Of a stretch of DNA of 33,497 nucleotides, positions 1-8,692 are shown piece by piece (within the stretch, counting starts at the first letter, position 1; every line of letters starts with the position of its first letter). Source of the stretch: a virus. The DNA lies in the IMG/VR virus record IMGVR_UViG_3300046171_000074, positions 1 to 33,497 of that record. One strand, 5' to 3'. The notes under the pieces are model-generated. The model was not told the DNA's origin. It ran no database searches and saw nothing but the letters and a program-made list of their open reading frames with translations. A program made the translations under genes and the position numbers.

Positions 1-280
1 GAAAAAGCCCAATATTCTTATTGGTTTGGATAATATCCAAAGAAAACCACAAGATGAGGAGAACTTAAATACTTTGTTTTACAAAATGTTCACTTCAACT
101 GGTGGATCCGAAGTATTAAAATATCTCAAATCTTTAACTATAGATGCAGTAGCTGGTCCAGAAATATCAAATGAATCGCTAAGACATCTAGAGGGACAAA
201 GATATCTTGTTGGTCTTATACAAAGACGTACTAACAAAGGGTTAAGTCAAAATACTATAAAGGAGAAATCAAATGGCTGA
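1..280 (+). CDS. Small protein between portal and scaffold (Bbp19-like), 3' part; starts at 33490 across the closure point
   Basis: The frame is open at base 1. Joining the window ends gives ATG at 33490 followed in frame by this segment, 95 residues in total. Residues FYKMF, GGSEVLKYLK and LEGQRYLVGLIQRR resemble the small Bbp19-type proteins found beside portal genes in many podoviruses; their role is not established. The stop (278-280) overlaps the scaffold start at 273, so the two are probably translationally coupled. The TTG at 26 is only an internal codon. The family assignment is tentative; the gene itself is well supported by frame, length and context. Confidence 0.8.
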   Translation, partial: KKPNILIGLDNIQRKPQDEENLNTLFYKMFTSTGGSEVLKYLKSLTIDAVAGPEISNESLRHLEGQRYLVGLIQRRTNKGLSQNTIKEKSNG

Positions 281-1058
281 AGAACAAGTAACACAAGAAG
301 CAGTAGAAACTGCACCAGTAGATGATGTTTCACGTGAAACATCTGATGTACCTATACCTGAACGACCAGAACATATCCCAGAAAAATTTTGGGATGCTGA
401 TACTGGTGAAGTAAAACTAGACGATTTAGCTAAGTCTTATATCAATCTAGAAAAGTTTTCTACAGGTAAAAAGGATGAAATGAGAGACCAATTGCTTACT
501 GAATTACAAGCAGAAGCAACAGAGGGGCTTCCAGAAGATCCATCAGGTTATAAATTACCTCCACTTGTAGAGGGAATAACTGAAGAAATGGTAGAAGAAA
601 ACCCATTAACTGGCTGGTGGAGAGACCATTGTCATGATTTAGGTATGCCTGAAGAAGTATTTCAAACAGGTGTAGAAAAATATGTAGACATGATGGTAGG
701 AGGACAGCCTAATTTAGAAGCTGAAGCTGAAAAACTAGGTGAAAATGCTAGAGAAAGACTAGATGCTGTAACAGCATTTGCTCAATCTACATTTCCGCCA
801 GAAGAATTTGAGGTAATCTCAGCTACATTAGGTCAGTCAGCATTGGGGGTTCAGGCACTAGAAAGAATGCAAGATGCTATGAGAAGTAGTATTTCTAGGT
901 CAGAACAAGTAGCTCAACCTGATAGAGCATTATCTGTAGATGATGTAAAAAATATGATGAAAGATCCAAAATATTTTGATCCAAGATACAGAGATGCTAG
1001 TTTCGTCAAAAGAGTTGACGATATGTGGGCTAGACTGAATGCAACAGGACAAATCTAG
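273..1058 (+). CDS. Capsid assembly scaffolding protein (T7 gp9-like)
   Basis: This 261-residue protein is acidic and rich in Glu, Asp and Ala. A segment near residues 30-60 (RPEHIPEKFWD, then DDLAKSYINLEK) is typical of podovirus scaffold proteins. The C-terminal end is more basic (YFDPRYRDASFVKRVDDMWARLNA), the usual capsid-binding end. It would guide procapsid assembly inside the cell and leave before DNA packaging. AAGGAG precedes the ATG. It lies between portal and capsid genes, as in T7. The end overlaps the next gene by 20 bases. Confidence 0.85.
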   Translation: MAEEQVTQEAVETAPVDDVSRETSDVPIPERPEHIPEKFWDADTGEVKLDDLAKSYINLEKFSTGKKDEMRDQLLTELQAEATEGLPEDPSGYKLPPLVEGITEEMVEENPLTGWWRDHCHDLGMPEEVFQTGVEKYVDMMVGGQPNLEAEAEKLGENARERLDAVTAFAQSTFPPEEFEVISATLGQSALGVQALERMQDAMRSSISRSEQVAQPDRALSVDDVKNMMKDPKYFDPRYRDASFVKRVDDMWARLNATGQI

Positions 1059-1584
1059 ACTGTATGTAGAAAAAGGCACACCTACTCATGCGTTTGAATT
1101 AGCTGAAAAGTTAAGGAAACAAGACATAGAGGAGTGTGCCTTAGCTGGAAATACACCTACACAATCATTAGTAAACCCTTTTAGGTATCGTAGAGATAAC
1201 GTAAATACCTATACAATTCTTAAAAATGATGAAGTAGTAGCTATGTTCGGAGCAGTTTCTACAGCAAATAACTTAAAAAAAGGTACAGTTTGGTTTCTTG
1301 CATCAGATAAAATTGATGATGATTGGAAATACTTTACAAAAAGAACCAAAAAGTGGGCTAATTATTTCTTATCTGACTATGAATTTGTATATAACTTTGT
1401 ACCTGAATCTAATAAAACAACAATTAAATGGCTTAAATGGTTAGGTTTTACATTTTCTGATAAGGAAATTGTTGTCAGAGGTGTAAAAGTATTGTATTTT
1501 TACAAGTATATACAAGGGGTATATAAAGATATACAGCCCATATTAGATGACATCGGTCCTGTTTGGATAACCGATCTAAGCTAA
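1039..1584 (+). CDS. T7 gp13-like protein with GNAT-type fold (DUF2833-like)
   Basis: The protein has 181 residues. The middle and end (GTVWFLASDKI, then YFTKRTKKWANYFL, then ESNKTTIKWLKWLGFTF) follow the pattern of T7 gp13 and its DUF2833 relatives, which have an acetyltransferase-like fold. In T7 gp13 is needed for correct virion assembly; catalytic acetylation is not shown for that family. Its place between scaffold and capsid genes differs from T7, where gene 13 follows gene 12. The start overlaps the scaffold gene by 20 bases and has no clear Shine-Dalgarno, which suggests coupled translation. Confidence 0.65.
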   Translation: MQQDKSRLYVEKGTPTHAFELAEKLRKQDIEECALAGNTPTQSLVNPFRYRRDNVNTYTILKNDEVVAMFGAVSTANNLKKGTVWFLASDKIDDDWKYFTKRTKKWANYFLSDYEFVYNFVPESNKTTIKWLKWLGFTFSDKEIVVRGVKVLYFYKYIQGVYKDIQPILDDIGPVWITDLS

Positions 1585-1623
1585 AGATGGACAACTGTGG
1601 TAAATAACTAACGGAGACTTAAT

Positions 1624-1676
1624 ATGGCAACGCAAATTTCTAACGCTTTATTAAGCAGTTTGAAGCAGAAGTCCAC
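1624..1676 (+). other. N-terminal codons of the major capsid gene, out of frame with the rest
   Basis: The ATG at 1624 has ACGGAG at the right spacing and encodes MATQISNALL, then runs to a stop near 1719 in its own frame. The main capsid frame upstream of its first ATG (1677) reads KQFEAEVH, which matches the start of this capsid family, but it has a stop at 1641 and no start. One missing A at 1653-1654 (AA for AAA) would join them as MATQISNALL-KQFEAEVHMAYQRMG. Confidence 0.75.
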
Positions 1677-2447
1677 ATGGCTTACCAAAGGATGGGTTCC
1701 AAATTGCGTAATACAGTAAGAAATACAAACAATGTCACAGGTAACCAAGCAAGATTCCAAAAAGTTGGTAAAGGTTCTGCGTCTACTAAATCTAGACATG
1801 GACAAGTCAACACAATGGAAGTAACACATTCTACAGTAGATGTTACATTAAGTGACTTCTATGCTGCCGACTATGTTGATAGCTTAGATGAACTTAAAAC
1901 AAACATCGATGAGAGACAAGTGTTAGCACAATCTGCTGCGGCTGCTCTGGGACGTAAAATGGATCAATTAATTATCGATGTACTCGATGCTGGTTCTAAC
2001 TCAAACAACGTGGTTCATGGTTCAGCTGCTTTAACATTGGCTAAAGCACTAACAGTATATGAAGCATTTGGTGAGGCAGATGTACCAGATGACGGACAAA
2101 GATACTTTGTTGTATCACCTGCTGGTTGGGCAGATTTACTACAAATCGACCAATTCAGTAGATCAGAATATGTAGGAGAAGCTGACTTACCTTATGCTGG
2201 TGGAATGACCGCTAAGAGATGGCTTGGTTTCTTATGGTTTACTCATTCTGGACTATCTATTTCTAGTACAACTAGGGACTGTCATGCATACCACAGCTCG
2301 TCTGTAGGTCTTGCTACTGGTTCTGATGTACGTACAGAAATGAACTATGTACCAGAAAAAGTAAGTAATTTAATAACATCATACTTTAGTGCAGGAGCTG
2401 TCATGATTGACAACGATGGTGCTATTGAATGTCAAATAACTGAATAA
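1677..2447 (+). CDS. Major capsid protein (frame broken near its N-terminus)
   Basis: The 256 readable residues form a podovirus HK97-fold major capsid protein. Recognisable parts are AYQRMGSKLRNTVR, FQKVGKGSASTKSRHGQV, the helix DERQVLAQSAAAALGRKMDQLI, and the C-terminal YFVVSPAGWADLL region. The ATG at 1677 is an internal Met of the family and has no Shine-Dalgarno. The likely start is 1624, in another frame, giving about 274 residues once one base is restored. It sits after the gp13-like gene and before a small gene with a very strong ribosome site. Several hundred copies would form the icosahedral head. Confidence 0.88.
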   Translation: MAYQRMGSKLRNTVRNTNNVTGNQARFQKVGKGSASTKSRHGQVNTMEVTHSTVDVTLSDFYAADYVDSLDELKTNIDERQVLAQSAAAALGRKMDQLIIDVLDAGSNSNNVVHGSAALTLAKALTVYEAFGEADVPDDGQRYFVVSPAGWADLLQIDQFSRSEYVGEADLPYAGGMTAKRWLGFLWFTHSGLSISSTTRDCHAYHSSSVGLATGSDVRTEMNYVPEKVSNLITSYFSAGAVMIDNDGAIECQITE

Positions 2448-2458
2448 GGAGGTTAACG

Positions 2459-2707
2459 ATGGCTTTAGATGCAACAAATCTTAAAAAGATAGCTGGGGCA
2501 GGCGATCAGAATCTCTTTGTTTATAAGAGTACTGATGCTGTAGCAACAGTTGCTGGTTCGGGTTATTTTAATGACTCAACAGATGACTTAAAGCAGTTTG
2601 ATATTATCTTAGTTGTAGGTTCCACAGGTGGTACTGCAACTGTAGATGTGTTAATTGTTTCATCTGCAACAGGTGCTACAACTGTAACATGCACTAACGG
2701 AACATAA
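2459..2707 (+). CDS. Small Gly/Thr/Val-rich protein after the capsid gene (possible head decoration protein)
   Basis: The protein has 82 residues, begins MALDATNLKKIAGAGDQNLF, and consists largely of alternating Val, Thr, Ser and Gly, which suggests a small beta-rich fold. TAAGGAGG, the strongest ribosome site seen in the window, precedes its ATG, which fits high expression alongside the capsid protein. A strong hairpin follows at once. Position and composition suggest a capsid decoration or head-fibre subunit, but no family function is known to me. Confidence 0.7.
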   Translation: MALDATNLKKIAGAGDQNLFVYKSTDAVATVAGSGYFNDSTDDLKQFDIILVVGSTGGTATVDVLIVSSATGATTVTCTNGT

Positions 2708-2713
2708 TGTTCA

Positions 2714-2741
2714 GGGGGCAGTTAACTCATTTTCTGCCCCC
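2714..2741 (+). terminator. Strong 8-bp hairpin after the capsid operon; possible leaky terminator or RNA processing site
   Basis: GGGGGCAG (2714-2721) and CTGCCCCC (2734-2741) pair perfectly around a 12-base loop. The following bases (ATTTAG) are only weakly T-rich, so it may be a partial terminator or an RNase processing site. It ends eight bases before the next start codon. Confidence 0.6.
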
Positions 2742-2749
2742 ATTTAGTT

Positions 2750-3358
2750 ATGACAGATAGCAAATTTGACATATGTAGTAGGGCTTTAGTACTAGTAAGT
2801 GCTAATACTATTACGTCATTTAATGACAACAACACAGAATCCAAAGTTGCAAATCAACTATACGAATCTACATTAAAGAATTTATTGACCAGATGTCGTT
2901 GGAGATTTGCTGCAAAACAACAACAATTATCTAGAGATACTACAGCACCGACAGCAAGATATGACGCAAAATATCCTTTACCTGCTGATGCTTTAGTAAT
3001 TAATACAATAACAATATCAGATAGTGTTATCACATATGATCGCTATGAAAATGATATTTATTGTGATGCAACATCTACAGATGTTGTAGTGGCTGACTAT
3101 ACCTTTAGACCGAATGAAGCGGACTTTCCCCCTTATTTTACACAAGCTTTGGTATTTGAACTGGCATCTTTATTTGCTGGAGCAGTAGCAAGGAATGATA
3201 GCTTATCTCAACTTTACCAAAACAGAGCAGTAGTAGCGATGGCACAAGCAAAATCGCAAGATTCACAAGCTCAAACAACACGTAGAGTAGATGTTGATAG
3301 ATTTAGAAATAGGAGAAATACTGGAGCTACAACGGTCAAAGCTACAGTACAGTCATAG
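2750..3358 (+). CDS. Tail tubular protein A (T7 gp11-like)
   Basis: The protein has 202 residues, the usual size of T7 gp11. The N-terminal part (FDICSRALVLVSANTITSF, then a Trp/Arg-rich CRWRFAAKQQQLSRD) and the later PPYFTQALVFELASLFAGAVARND match the tail tube A or head-tail adaptor family. It forms the ring between portal and nozzle. There is no clear Shine-Dalgarno and the start lies just after a stable hairpin, so its output may be set by that structure. The stop directly abuts the next start. Confidence 0.85.
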   Translation: MTDSKFDICSRALVLVSANTITSFNDNNTESKVANQLYESTLKNLLTRCRWRFAAKQQQLSRDTTAPTARYDAKYPLPADALVINTITISDSVITYDRYENDIYCDATSTDVVVADYTFRPNEADFPPYFTQALVFELASLFAGAVARNDSLSQLYQNRAVVAMAQAKSQDSQAQTTRRVDVDRFRNRRNTGATTVKATVQS

Positions 3359-4228
3359 ATGGGAATAGCAAGAGTACATCAATCAAACTTTAATCGAGGA
3401 GAAGTAGATCCGAACTTAATCTCACGTAACGATTTAAACAGTTATGGAGCATCACTTGATAAAGCTAGAAATGTAATAGTAAATAATCAAGGACCTGTAG
3501 AACGTAGACCAGGAACAGTCTTTAGAGCAGATTTAGGAGCAACTACAAGGTTAGAATCTTTTATATTTAGCAGTGAACAAGAATATATATTTGCATTTCA
3601 AAATACATCATTAAAAATATATTCAACAAATGGCACATTACTACAAACAATAACTGGTTGTAGCTGGACAACTTCTCAACTCTTTGAATTAAATTTTACA
3701 CAGCAAGGCGATACAATGATTGTTGTACATGAAACATTCATGCCACAACTTATTAAAAGAACAGGTGCTACTACGTTTGCAAAAAGCACATTTGCATTTG
3801 ATTCAAGCATAGACGGATTTAGAATATATCAACCATATTATAAGTTTGCAGATTCATCAGTTACATTAGATTGCAGTAGCTTTACAGCTGGTACTGGGCT
3901 TACTGTAACAGCTAGTACATCATATTTTACGTCAGACTATGTAGGCACTACATTAGAGATATATGGCTCTGAAGCAACTATAACAGGATATACAAACGCA
4001 ACAACAGTTACAGTAACGTTAAAACAAGACTTGAGTGTTGAATTAGATCCAGATCCATTAGCTACACAACAAGGTTCAAAAGTAATAAAAGTAACACACG
4101 TTGCTCATGGATTACAGAATAACTCATCAGTTACAATATCAGGGTGTGAAGATATATTTGATGCTGATGGTAATGGTATTGTAAGTGCAGCTTTAAATGG
4201 AACATTTAGTGTTACAGGTATTAGATGA
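3359..4228 (+). CDS. Tail tubular protein B (T7 gp12-like), N-terminal part, broken by a frameshift
   Basis: These 289 residues begin IARVHQSNFNRGEVDPNLISR and continue with DKARNVIVNNQGPVERRPGT, the typical opening of tail tube B nozzle proteins. The frame ends at a TGA (4226-4228) in the middle of a conserved segment, GTFSVTGI followed by DDDHYEY in the next frame. Removing one A at 4223 joins it to 4197-5855 as an 831-residue protein; T7 gp12 has 794. The product forms the tail nozzle beneath gp11. Confidence 0.85.
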   Translation: MGIARVHQSNFNRGEVDPNLISRNDLNSYGASLDKARNVIVNNQGPVERRPGTVFRADLGATTRLESFIFSSEQEYIFAFQNTSLKIYSTNGTLLQTITGCSWTTSQLFELNFTQQGDTMIVVHETFMPQLIKRTGATTFAKSTFAFDSSIDGFRIYQPYYKFADSSVTLDCSSFTAGTGLTVTASTSYFTSDYVGTTLEIYGSEATITGYTNATTVTVTLKQDLSVELDPDPLATQQGSKVIKVTHVAHGLQNNSSVTISGCEDIFDADGNGIVSAALNGTFSVTGIR

Positions 4229-5855
4229 CGATCATTATGAATATACAACTCCAACTGTTGCAAATGGTACTATTGTAAGCGCTGCTCCAGAATCTGTAGA
4301 TGGTGGTGGTGCTAGGGTAGTTGTAAAAACACATGCACCTACCAGAGACTGGAAAGAACAAGTATTATCTGATGTACATGGTTATCCAAAAGCAATAGCA
4401 TTTCATGAACAAAGACTTTATCTAGCAGGTGTAACCAATATACCTGACTTGATAGCAGGATCTAAAATATCAGACTTTTTTAACTTTGATATAGGTGAGG
4501 GTGAAGATGCAGATTCTATACAAATACAAATTGCATCAAATGAAATTAATGAAATAAGACATTTAGTATCTGGTAAAGTACTCGAAGTATTAACTAATAC
4601 AGCTGAGTTTTATTTAAAACCACCAGTAGGAAAACCAGTAACACCATCAGATATACAAGTTGTTAGACAATCTAGTCTTGGAACACAAAGAAAGGCAACA
4701 CCTAGATTGTTTGATGGAGCTACAGTATTTGTACAAAACAATGGAAAAACAGTAAGAGAGTATTTATTTAGCTCATCATTAGAAGAGTTTTCAGCTGGTG
4801 CTATTAGCATTGAATCAGCTCATTTAATAGATTCGCCAGTAGATAGTGGTAGAATCACAGCATTAGGCAATAAACCAGAACAATTTTATTTTCTTGTTAA
4901 TGCAGATGGCACATTAGCTGTTTATTCATCACAAAGAATACAAAAAATATTAGGTTGGTTTCTTTGGGAGACTGACGGAGTTATTGAATCAATTACAACA
5001 ACAACAGATTTTATTTATGTATCAGTAAAAAGAACTATTAATTCAGCAACAGTCTATTACTTAGAGCAGTTTGCAACGACAGTATTTGATGTACCAACTG
5101 ATATGACAACAACCAAAATAATATCTGGGAGTTACCAACCTCATGGTTCTCCACTAACCAATGGGACAGTTAGTAGCTCCTCGACATTCATTATTGATGG
5201 CTGTACAGCAGCGCCTAATGTTGGTGAAACATTTCAGTTTGCAGGTACAGGTACAGTACATACAATACAGTCTGTAACAGCTACAGGTAACAGTAACGAA
5301 TATACGATAGCTATTGATTCTGCTGTATCACAATCAGATGGAGTAGCACTACAGTTTGTAACTAGCAGAACATTTACAGGATTAAACAGTACACCTGATA
5401 TGCGTGGCAAAACAGTACATGCAACTTCTGGATCGAGTGAGGGTGCGGACATATACTACTATGGCAGTGCTACAGTAGACAGTAATGGTGTAGCAGTATT
5501 TGACATACCAGCTAGTGGAATAGATATAGGACTATCAAATGAATTGCAAATCAAAACATTACCAGTAGAACCACAAATAAGAACATCTGGAGGTTCAACT
5601 ACATTAACTGCATATCCAAGAAAGATTTCTAAAGCTACTATTGAGTTAAATAATAGCTATAATATCAAACTAAACAATAACGATATTATGCTTAATAACG
5701 TTGAAAACATTAACAATTCTGGAATTGTGGATAGTTTTACAGGTAAAGTAAACGTTCATTTGTTAGGATATGATAATGAACCATTTATTGAGATAACCCA
5801 ATCGGTTCCATTACCGCTTAGAGTATTAGGTATTACATCGGAGGTATATTATTAA
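4197..5855 (+). CDS. Tail tubular protein B (T7 gp12-like), C-terminal part
   Basis: The frame continues the tail tube B gene; real coding begins at about 4224. The ATG at 4197 has no ribosome site and its first eight codons are out-of-frame sequence. Family signs include YPKAIAFHEQRLYLAGVTN, SDFFNFDIGEG, LTNTAEFYLKP and the C-terminal ITSEVYY. Ser/Thr/Gly-rich stretches in the middle suggest beta-structured nozzle domains. The stop overlaps the next start in TAATG, so translation is coupled to the internal virion protein genes. Confidence 0.85.
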   Translation: MEHLVLQVLDDDHYEYTTPTVANGTIVSAAPESVDGGGARVVVKTHAPTRDWKEQVLSDVHGYPKAIAFHEQRLYLAGVTNIPDLIAGSKISDFFNFDIGEGEDADSIQIQIASNEINEIRHLVSGKVLEVLTNTAEFYLKPPVGKPVTPSDIQVVRQSSLGTQRKATPRLFDGATVFVQNNGKTVREYLFSSSLEEFSAGAISIESAHLIDSPVDSGRITALGNKPEQFYFLVNADGTLAVYSSQRIQKILGWFLWETDGVIESITTTTDFIYVSVKRTINSATVYYLEQFATTVFDVPTDMTTTKIISGSYQPHGSPLTNGTVSSSSTFIIDGCTAAPNVGETFQFAGTGTVHTIQSVTATGNSNEYTIAIDSAVSQSDGVALQFVTSRTFTGLNSTPDMRGKTVHATSGSSEGADIYYYGSATVDSNGVAVFDIPASGIDIGLSNELQIKTLPVEPQIRTSGGSTTLTAYPRKISKATIELNNSYNIKLNNNDIMLNNVENINNSGIVDSFTGKVNVHLLGYDNEPFIEITQSVPLPLRVLGITSEVYY

Positions 5856-6403
5856 TGTGTGATCCAGTTACATTATCTATAGGAGCAGGTGCTGCATCAT
5901 CTTATGGTACCGCAGCATATTTAGGAGGTGTAACTGCTGCTAATCTTGGTACAGTTATTTCAGTAGGAGCTACTATTGGCTCTGGAACATTAAGTTTATT
6001 ATCACAACAACAAGCATCGAAGATTGAAAAAGCTAAATACGAAGCACAAAAACAACGTTATAAACAAGAAGCAAGAGATAATTATCTTCAAGATATTAAA
6101 GATGCTAATTCTGTAAAAACAAATTACATGAAACAATATCAAAAATCACTAGCTTCAATAGCAAAATCAGGAGGAACGTTAGACTCACCTAGTTACAGAT
6201 CCATATTGGAATCTAGTAAAGATGCATTAAGACGTGATTTAGATAACTTATCACTAAGTGGTTTAGAAAAAAGAATGAAAAACACAGCACTTATACAAGA
6301 AGCTGAATTAGCAAAACAAGCTGTCAATCCATTAGGTGGTATGGCAGAAACTGTGGTAACTGCTGGTCTTAGAACTAGAGAACTATTAGACGAGAAAGGA
6401 TAA
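5855..6403 (+). CDS. Internal virion protein, T7 gp14-like
   Basis: The protein has 182 residues (T7 gp14 has 196). A hydrophobic Gly/Ala-rich N-terminus (about residues 7-48) is followed by a charged helical region with KIEKAKYEAQKQRYKQEARDN and SIAKSGGTLDSPSYRSIL. The same pattern occurs in gp14-type ejection proteins, which leave the particle first and form an outer-membrane pore. It is first in a run of three ejection protein genes, with TAATG overlaps on both sides. Confidence 0.75.
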   Translation: MCDPVTLSIGAGAASSYGTAAYLGGVTAANLGTVISVGATIGSGTLSLLSQQQASKIEKAKYEAQKQRYKQEARDNYLQDIKDANSVKTNYMKQYQKSLASIAKSGGTLDSPSYRSILESSKDALRRDLDNLSLSGLEKRMKNTALIQEAELAKQAVNPLGGMAETVVTAGLRTRELLDEKG

Positions 6404-8259
6404 TGGCAATAAAAAAGTACGAACAACAAACTAGATTTGTAAATGAAATAGGAGTAAACAGAGGTGCTGGTTTTACTACGGCAGCTAATGAATTTAAGAA
6501 TCGAGCTACCGCATTTGATAATATTCTAGATGCAGTATCATCAACAGAAATAAAACGACTTAAACAAGAGGGTGCTTTAAAGGGTGAAAAAGCTGCTGAA
6601 ACAATTCCATATGTACAACAAACAGTTTCTACAGATGAAAGAGGTATAAAAAAAGAATATACAATATACAAAAGACCAGAAATACCTGAATACTTAACAG
6701 GCAAAACAGCTAGAGCAACATTCGATGCAGTATTTACCAGAAGATTTAAAAGAGATTCGGTAGATACATTAAGAAACATTGTCAATAGTATTGCTGAATC
6801 AGCAATTAGTAACGGTGCAGATCCAGAAGTTTATGAAATGGAAGCAGATGGCAGAGTAATACCAATACTAAATGAATATTCTCCAGAGTTTAGAGAAGTT
6901 ATGCAAATAGAATATCAAAAAATAAAAGATGACAGAGGTGTTTATGTAGCTAGTAAATATAACGATGCTGTTATGAAAAATAATATGGAAGATTTTAAAG
7001 CTGAAGTAAATGAATTTGATATTTTAAGACAAACCAGACTATCACAAGGTAAAACAATTACAGATGGAGATTATGAAAATGTATTTAATTCATTAGAACT
7101 TACTAATATTGTTAATAAAGAAAGAAAGAAAAACATGCTCAAAGAAGAAACTCAAGCAATGCAAAACTTTTTTGGTAAGTTTAATTCTTACATAGAATCA
7201 GGTGTTGCTTCTAAATCAATACAAGGTATTAATTCTACTAAATTATTAAGTTTGATAAAAAATCCGACATTAAAACAAGTAACATTAAAAGATGGAACAG
7301 TAGTAACACAAGAACAAATGACTAATATTGCTGGTAATCATAGAAAAAAACTAGAAAACATATTAACTAATTATAAAGAAGTCTATGGATCAGATGTTTC
7401 TAAACAAAATAATTCGTTAATATTTGCTGACTCATTAGATAAAGCGTTTGAATCAGACAATACTTTTCCTGTAACACAGTTTCATTCATTAACCAATCCA
7501 CAAAAAGTAAAAGCATTTGACCAAGAATCATTTGACTTAGAATACAAAAGATATGCAAAAACAAACAACATAGATCCTAGTGATGCAAAAACTAAAAGCA
7601 GGGTTATGCTAGAAAAGTTGAATATGCTTAATCCAAAGATAATGAATGCAGTCAAAAGCAATTTAAAACTTGGAAGTATTAATCCAGAAATGCTAGCACC
7701 AATAAATGATATTGGTTCTTTTATAGATTCCAAAGGAGGAGCGGGTAATGTTGATTTTTTAAACGAAGAAGAACAAACTGAAGTTATTTTAATAAATGAT
7801 ATATATGTAAAAAATAATTATGATGCTGATGAAACTGTTAAAGAATATATGTCATATAAAGAAATGGACGCAAACGAAAAACTTAGTAATGTAATTGAAA
7901 GATTAGGTAAAACTAGACAAAATATAAACACATACTTAACAAATAAAGTTAGAGATGTATTAGGCAGTAAAGTTAAAATTAGTTCTGTAGATATACAGTT
8001 TGTAAACTCAGTACAAAGAAAACTTCAATATGAATTATTAAATGGTAATCCAGCTAGGTCAGATAATGATTTAGATTCATTAATACAAAAACTAGCAGGA
8101 ATTACTTATACAACATCACCTATAGATAGTTATCAGTTTGGAATTAGTAATATTACAGGTTCTGATACTTTAACATTACTATCTGATAACTATGCTTCTG
8201 AAAACATTAAAGTTGTAGCTCAACCATTCGAACATTTTTATGGTGTAGGGACTTCATGA
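6403..8259 (+). CDS. Internal virion protein, T7 gp15-like, N-terminal part
   Basis: These 618 residues are mostly charged and predicted helical, with few hydrophobic runs. The frame ends FYGVGTS at TGA 8257-8259. Removing one G from 8248-8250 instead gives FYGVGLHDIEMYNFTTDD and continues into the next frame to 8692, for 762 residues in total. T7 gp15 has 747, and the order gp14, gp15, gp16 is the same. The assignment rests on size, order and composition more than on motifs. It would form part of the DNA-ejection conduit across the periplasm. Confidence 0.75.
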   Translation: MAIKKYEQQTRFVNEIGVNRGAGFTTAANEFKNRATAFDNILDAVSSTEIKRLKQEGALKGEKAAETIPYVQQTVSTDERGIKKEYTIYKRPEIPEYLTGKTARATFDAVFTRRFKRDSVDTLRNIVNSIAESAISNGADPEVYEMEADGRVIPILNEYSPEFREVMQIEYQKIKDDRGVYVASKYNDAVMKNNMEDFKAEVNEFDILRQTRLSQGKTITDGDYENVFNSLELTNIVNKERKKNMLKEETQAMQNFFGKFNSYIESGVASKSIQGINSTKLLSLIKNPTLKQVTLKDGTVVTQEQMTNIAGNHRKKLENILTNYKEVYGSDVSKQNNSLIFADSLDKAFESDNTFPVTQFHSLTNPQKVKAFDQESFDLEYKRYAKTNNIDPSDAKTKSRVMLEKLNMLNPKIMNAVKSNLKLGSINPEMLAPINDIGSFIDSKGGAGNVDFLNEEEQTEVILINDIYVKNNYDADETVKEYMSYKEMDANEKLSNVIERLGKTRQNINTYLTNKVRDVLGSKVKISSVDIQFVNSVQRKLQYELLNGNPARSDNDLDSLIQKLAGITYTTSPIDSYQFGISNITGSDTLTLLSDNYASENIKVVAQPFEHFYGVGTS

Positions 8260-8266
8260 TATTGAA

Positions 8267-8692
8267 ATGTATAACTTTACTACAGATGATTTAGAAGATG
8301 ACAATAGATTAAGACAAACATTTATAGCAGATATACAAAAAAAAGCTTTCATACCCAATCCTCTTAGCACCAAAAAAATAGATATATATCAGGATTACTT
8401 TAAAAAGAAAATGAAAGGAGCAGTCCTCGATAATGGAGAAGCATTAGGTACAAAATATCAAAGAATGCAAAATGTATTTGAAGATGGAACACTGCAAGTA
8501 GTTCCGCTTTTAGGAGGATACACAAGACCTGGTCAACCACCTAACTACAGGTTAGTACATGTAGATAGTAATGGAGATAAAAGAGATGTTTTAAATCCTG
8601 ATACATTTGAAGAAATTATTTTAGATAAAGAAGAATTAAATGAAATTAAAATGAATTACATTACTCAAGAAATAATAGACCAAGATGGCTAA
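8267..8692 (+). CDS. Internal virion protein, T7 gp15-like, C-terminal part
   Basis: These 141 residues follow the previous frame by seven bases. The ATG at 8267 has no ribosome site, and the sequence just upstream in this frame (LHDIE) reads naturally as a continuation of the larger protein. It is therefore best taken as the C-terminal end of the gp15-like protein after a one-base disruption. A separate small gene is the alternative. Its end overlaps the next start by eight bases. Confidence 0.7.
   Translation: MYNFTTDDLEDDNRLRQTFIADIQKKAFIPNPLSTKKIDIYQDYFKKKMKGAVLDNGEALGTKYQRMQNVFEDGTLQVVPLLGGYTRPGQPPNYRLVHVDSNGDKRDVLNPDTFEEIILDKEELNEIKMNYITQEIIDQDG

Noticed and set aside
1640-1660. Programmed -1 frameshift site in the capsid gene
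   Set aside because: No X-XXY-YYZ slippery heptamer is present at the join, and family frameshifts in T7 capsid genes occur near the C-terminus.
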